From Opitutia bacterium UBA4506 (lineage in GTDB: Bacteria > Verrucomicrobiota > Verrucomicrobiia > Opitutales > Puniceicoccaceae), in the NCBI GenBank assembly GCA_002388665.1, contig DGMY01000039.1, positions 29,668 through 93,667 on the forward strand: a stretch of DNA of 64,000 nt, read 5' to 3'. Positions 62,638 to 64,000 of the stretch are shown one piece after another. The translations under genes were made by a program, and so were the position numbers. Position 1 is the stretch's first letter. Each line of letters begins with the position of its first letter. Below the pieces are notes generated by a model, which ran no database searches, was not told where the DNA came from, and saw nothing but the letters and a program-made list of their open reading frames with translations.

Positions 62638-63208
62638 TAAACTAAAGGAGGATCCACTAAATCTTCTCTATCACTTCACACCCGTTGAGAATCTAGAATC
62701 TATCTTACAGCATGGCATTCTTTCTAGATCGACACTGGACAAAATGAAAATTCCATACGTATGGAACGATCAACAGCGATACGACGGAAAATTTGATAGA
62801 ATCTCAATCTCACCAAATAGGACAAATAGGCGTTATCTAAGGAGAATGATCAAAAAGTATCCCGCCCGGGATTTTGTCCGGATCACAATTTTTTGTAAAA
62901 TCCTTTTTGATGATAAATTCGACTGTTTGTTTTATCCTGATAACGCCGCATCAAAAAAGTTTTCTGGCGTTCCTGAAAATCGGTTTAAAGGATTAGAGGC
63001 TTTGGAGCGTTTTCTTGAATCAAGTTCTAATCCCGACGATGGCATTGTAAGCTTGGAGCAGAGGGAGATAATGGCTCTCGGACCAATATCAACGAACTGT
63101 TTTTCTGCGGTAATTTTTTTGAACCCCGAATCTTTCTCAAAGTTTCGGAGTCCATTGCTCCAAAAAAGAATCAATGCTTACCTCGATTTAAATGGAGTAG
63201 TCCCATAG
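62621..63208 (+). CDS. darT: DarT-like ADP-ribosyltransferase toxin
   Basis: A 195-residue protein matching DarT (ssDNA thymidine ADP-ribosyltransferase): the NAD-binding LLYHFTPVENLESILQHGILS (His18), the FYPDNAASKKF motif (Asn108-Ser111) and a candidate catalytic Glu149 in LEQREIMALG, where DarT has the QAEVL motif. It would modify DNA bases with ADP-ribose and block replication. Normally it pairs with the DarG macrodomain antitoxin; none is in the window. The start lies inside the end of the restriction gene (17-bp overlap). The two lines I counted are about 37-38% GC, lower than the neighbouring restriction gene, suggesting separate acquisition. Confidence 0.75.
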   Translation: MNDLYDKLKEDPLNLLYHFTPVENLESILQHGILSRSTLDKMKIPYVWNDQQRYDGKFDRISISPNRTNRRYLRRMIKKYPARDFVRITIFCKILFDDKFDCLFYPDNAASKKFSGVPENRFKGLEALERFLESSSNPDDGIVSLEQREIMALGPISTNCFSAVIFLNPESFSKFRSPLLQKRINAYLDLNGVVP

Positions 63209-64000
63209 CTTGTTAGAAAAATGTGGAGATTTCCATCTGCCAAGCCTTGAGACTTAGCGGGTGCAAACAGATAAACACTAGCCGCACATGGAGAGAGAAT
63301 CGAATGCCGCGGAAACAGGACAAGGATTAATCGTCGATACGGCGGAAGGATTGCGGGAGCACTTGCGCGGCTGTGTCCGTCGTGCGCTGAAGGAGATCTT
63401 CGAGGAGGAGATCGGTCAGTTGTGCGGGGATCGCTACCACCCGGCTGGAGGGGATTACCGCCGGGCGGGAACGGCTCCCTCGTATGTGATCAATGATGCC
63501 CGCCGCGAGGCGATAGATCGTCCACGGGTTCGTCGGTCAAAGAAAGACGGGGGGAGCGAAGAGGTAGCGTTGAAGAGCTGGAAGCTCGCACAGTCCCCGG
63601 ATGAATGGGAGGCGGCGATGATGCGGGCGGTTCTTTGTGGCGTGAGTACGCGCAGGTGCAATCGCCTTCGTGCGGTTGAGGTGGCCGGGGAAAGCCGCAG
63701 TTCGATCTCACGGCTGTGGCAGCGCAAGGCGGCCGAACTGGTGGAGGCGATGCAGCAAAGTGATCTCTCCGGTATCGACCCTGTCGTTTTGATGTTGGAT
63801 GCAGTGGTTCTGAGCAAACGGGCGGTCGCCACAGTTGCCTTGGTAATCGACAAGAGCGGAACCAAGCATGTTCTGGGCTTTCGGGTGGGCTCCAGCGAGA
63901 ATCAGGAGGTATGCCGTGATCTGCTCAGTAGCCTATCTCAGTCGCCCCTGAAAAACCAATAAGTATCTGATTATCAAATACATTATGGTTGAATGGTGGT
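63209..64000 (+). mobile_element. IS256-type insertion sequence, incomplete in the window
   Basis: Contains an IS256-family transposase start (see the CDS). I could not identify the left terminal inverted repeat with confidence in 63209-63287. From about 63942 the sequence departs from the expected transposase and becomes AT-rich, which may mark the end of a second element inserted here; the window stops before this can be resolved. Confidence 0.5.
63288..63962 (+). CDS. IS256-family transposase, truncated
   Basis: 224 residues covering the N-terminal half of a mutator-type (IS256) transposase of about 400 residues. Visible parts are the N-terminal helical DNA-binding region (LKEIFEEEIGQLCGDRYHP), a basic segment, a helix-turn-helix-like GVSTRRCNRLRAVE with SRSSISRLWQ, and the first catalytic Asp171 of the DDE triad in VLMLDAVV, then GFRVGSSENQEVCRDLLSSL. 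After SLSQ the frame reads SPLKNQ and stops, so the second Asp and the Glu are missing. Inactive as it stands unless sequence beyond the window restores it. Confidence 0.78.
   Translation: MERESNAAETGQGLIVDTAEGLREHLRGCVRRALKEIFEEEIGQLCGDRYHPAGGDYRRAGTAPSYVINDARREAIDRPRVRRSKKDGGSEEVALKSWKLAQSPDEWEAAMMRAVLCGVSTRRCNRLRAVEVAGESRSSISRLWQRKAAELVEAMQQSDLSGIDPVVLMLDAVVLSKRAVATVALVIDKSGTKHVLGFRVGSSENQEVCRDLLSSLSQSPLKNQ

Overview
The window looks like a chromosomal segment of a free-living Gram-negative bacterium. The best fit is Verrucomicrobiota, near the Opitutales/Puniceicoccales; this is inferred from gene content and style, not from a marker gene. Pointers are paired GH5 glycanases, a sulfatase, GH1, a very large pseudopilin-like protein of the kind common in that phylum, an exosortase with its own PEP-CTERM-type substrate, a Na+-pumping decarboxylase, an ACR3 arsenite pump and an IS256-type transposase. 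Many genes lack a clear Shine-Dalgarno sequence and several use GTG or TTG starts. Base composition is GC-rich in the core and visibly lower in parts of the right-hand island.

Layout. 1-9.4 kb (minus strand) is a polysaccharide locus: two secreted GH5 enzymes sharing a beta-sandwich-like N-terminal module (one copy in one, two in the other), a third clan GH-A hydrolase without signal peptide, a 1184-residue pseudopilin-like protein and a secreted partner of unknown function. 10-13 kb is a small stress-type set (YciF-like ferritin, tiny membrane protein, K+-channel-like protein, Rho-N-like protein, SDR), followed by a GltS-type glutamate symporter. 15-24 kb (plus) holds a hydroxyisobutyrate-dehydrogenase-like enzyme, an AddB-like/AddA-like recombination pair, a CCA-adding enzyme with an HD domain and gluconokinase. 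24-31 kb holds D-aminoacyl-tRNA deacylase, an Hsp15-like protein, ACR3, three subunits of a biotin-dependent Na+ pump (gamma, biotin carrier, beta; no carboxyltransferase), tRNA-Thr and an MsbA-like exporter. 31-38 kb has a GT2 glycosyltransferase, an orphan membrane protein, a TIGR01777-type epimerase and an exosortase overlapping a 940-residue VIT-like, PEP-CTERM-tailed membrane protein. 38-47 kb is regulatory and catabolic: MarR, VOC, LacI, Gfo/Idh/MocA oxidoreductase, cupin, sulfatase, IclR, beta-barrel protein and GH1. 47-51.5 kb has a lipoprotein-like beta-carbonic anhydrase, an AsmA-like protein, DUF456 and LipB.

The right end is accessory DNA starting at an initiator tRNA-Met gene. 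The 3' half of that tRNA plus its terminator hairpin is present three times, and the second and third copies bracket a small GIY-YIG nuclease gene whose stop codon lies inside the third tRNA fragment. Three 134-bp tandem repeats with internal palindromes follow. Then comes a defence-like cluster: a candidate PD-(D/E)XK nuclease, the N-terminal stub of an SNF2-type helicase, a Z1-domain ATPase, a type III-like methyltransferase/restriction helicase pair and a DarT-like ADP-ribosyltransferase overlapping the restriction gene with no DarG beside it. An IS256-type transposase, apparently broken near the window end, closes the segment.

Most promising for new biology: (i) the tRNA-3'-half/GIY-YIG cassette, (ii) the nuclease-Z1-Mod-Res-DarT cluster, and (iii) the exosortase with a single VIT-like membrane substrate. 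Function and taxonomy here rest on motif reading and memory of families; no database search was possible.
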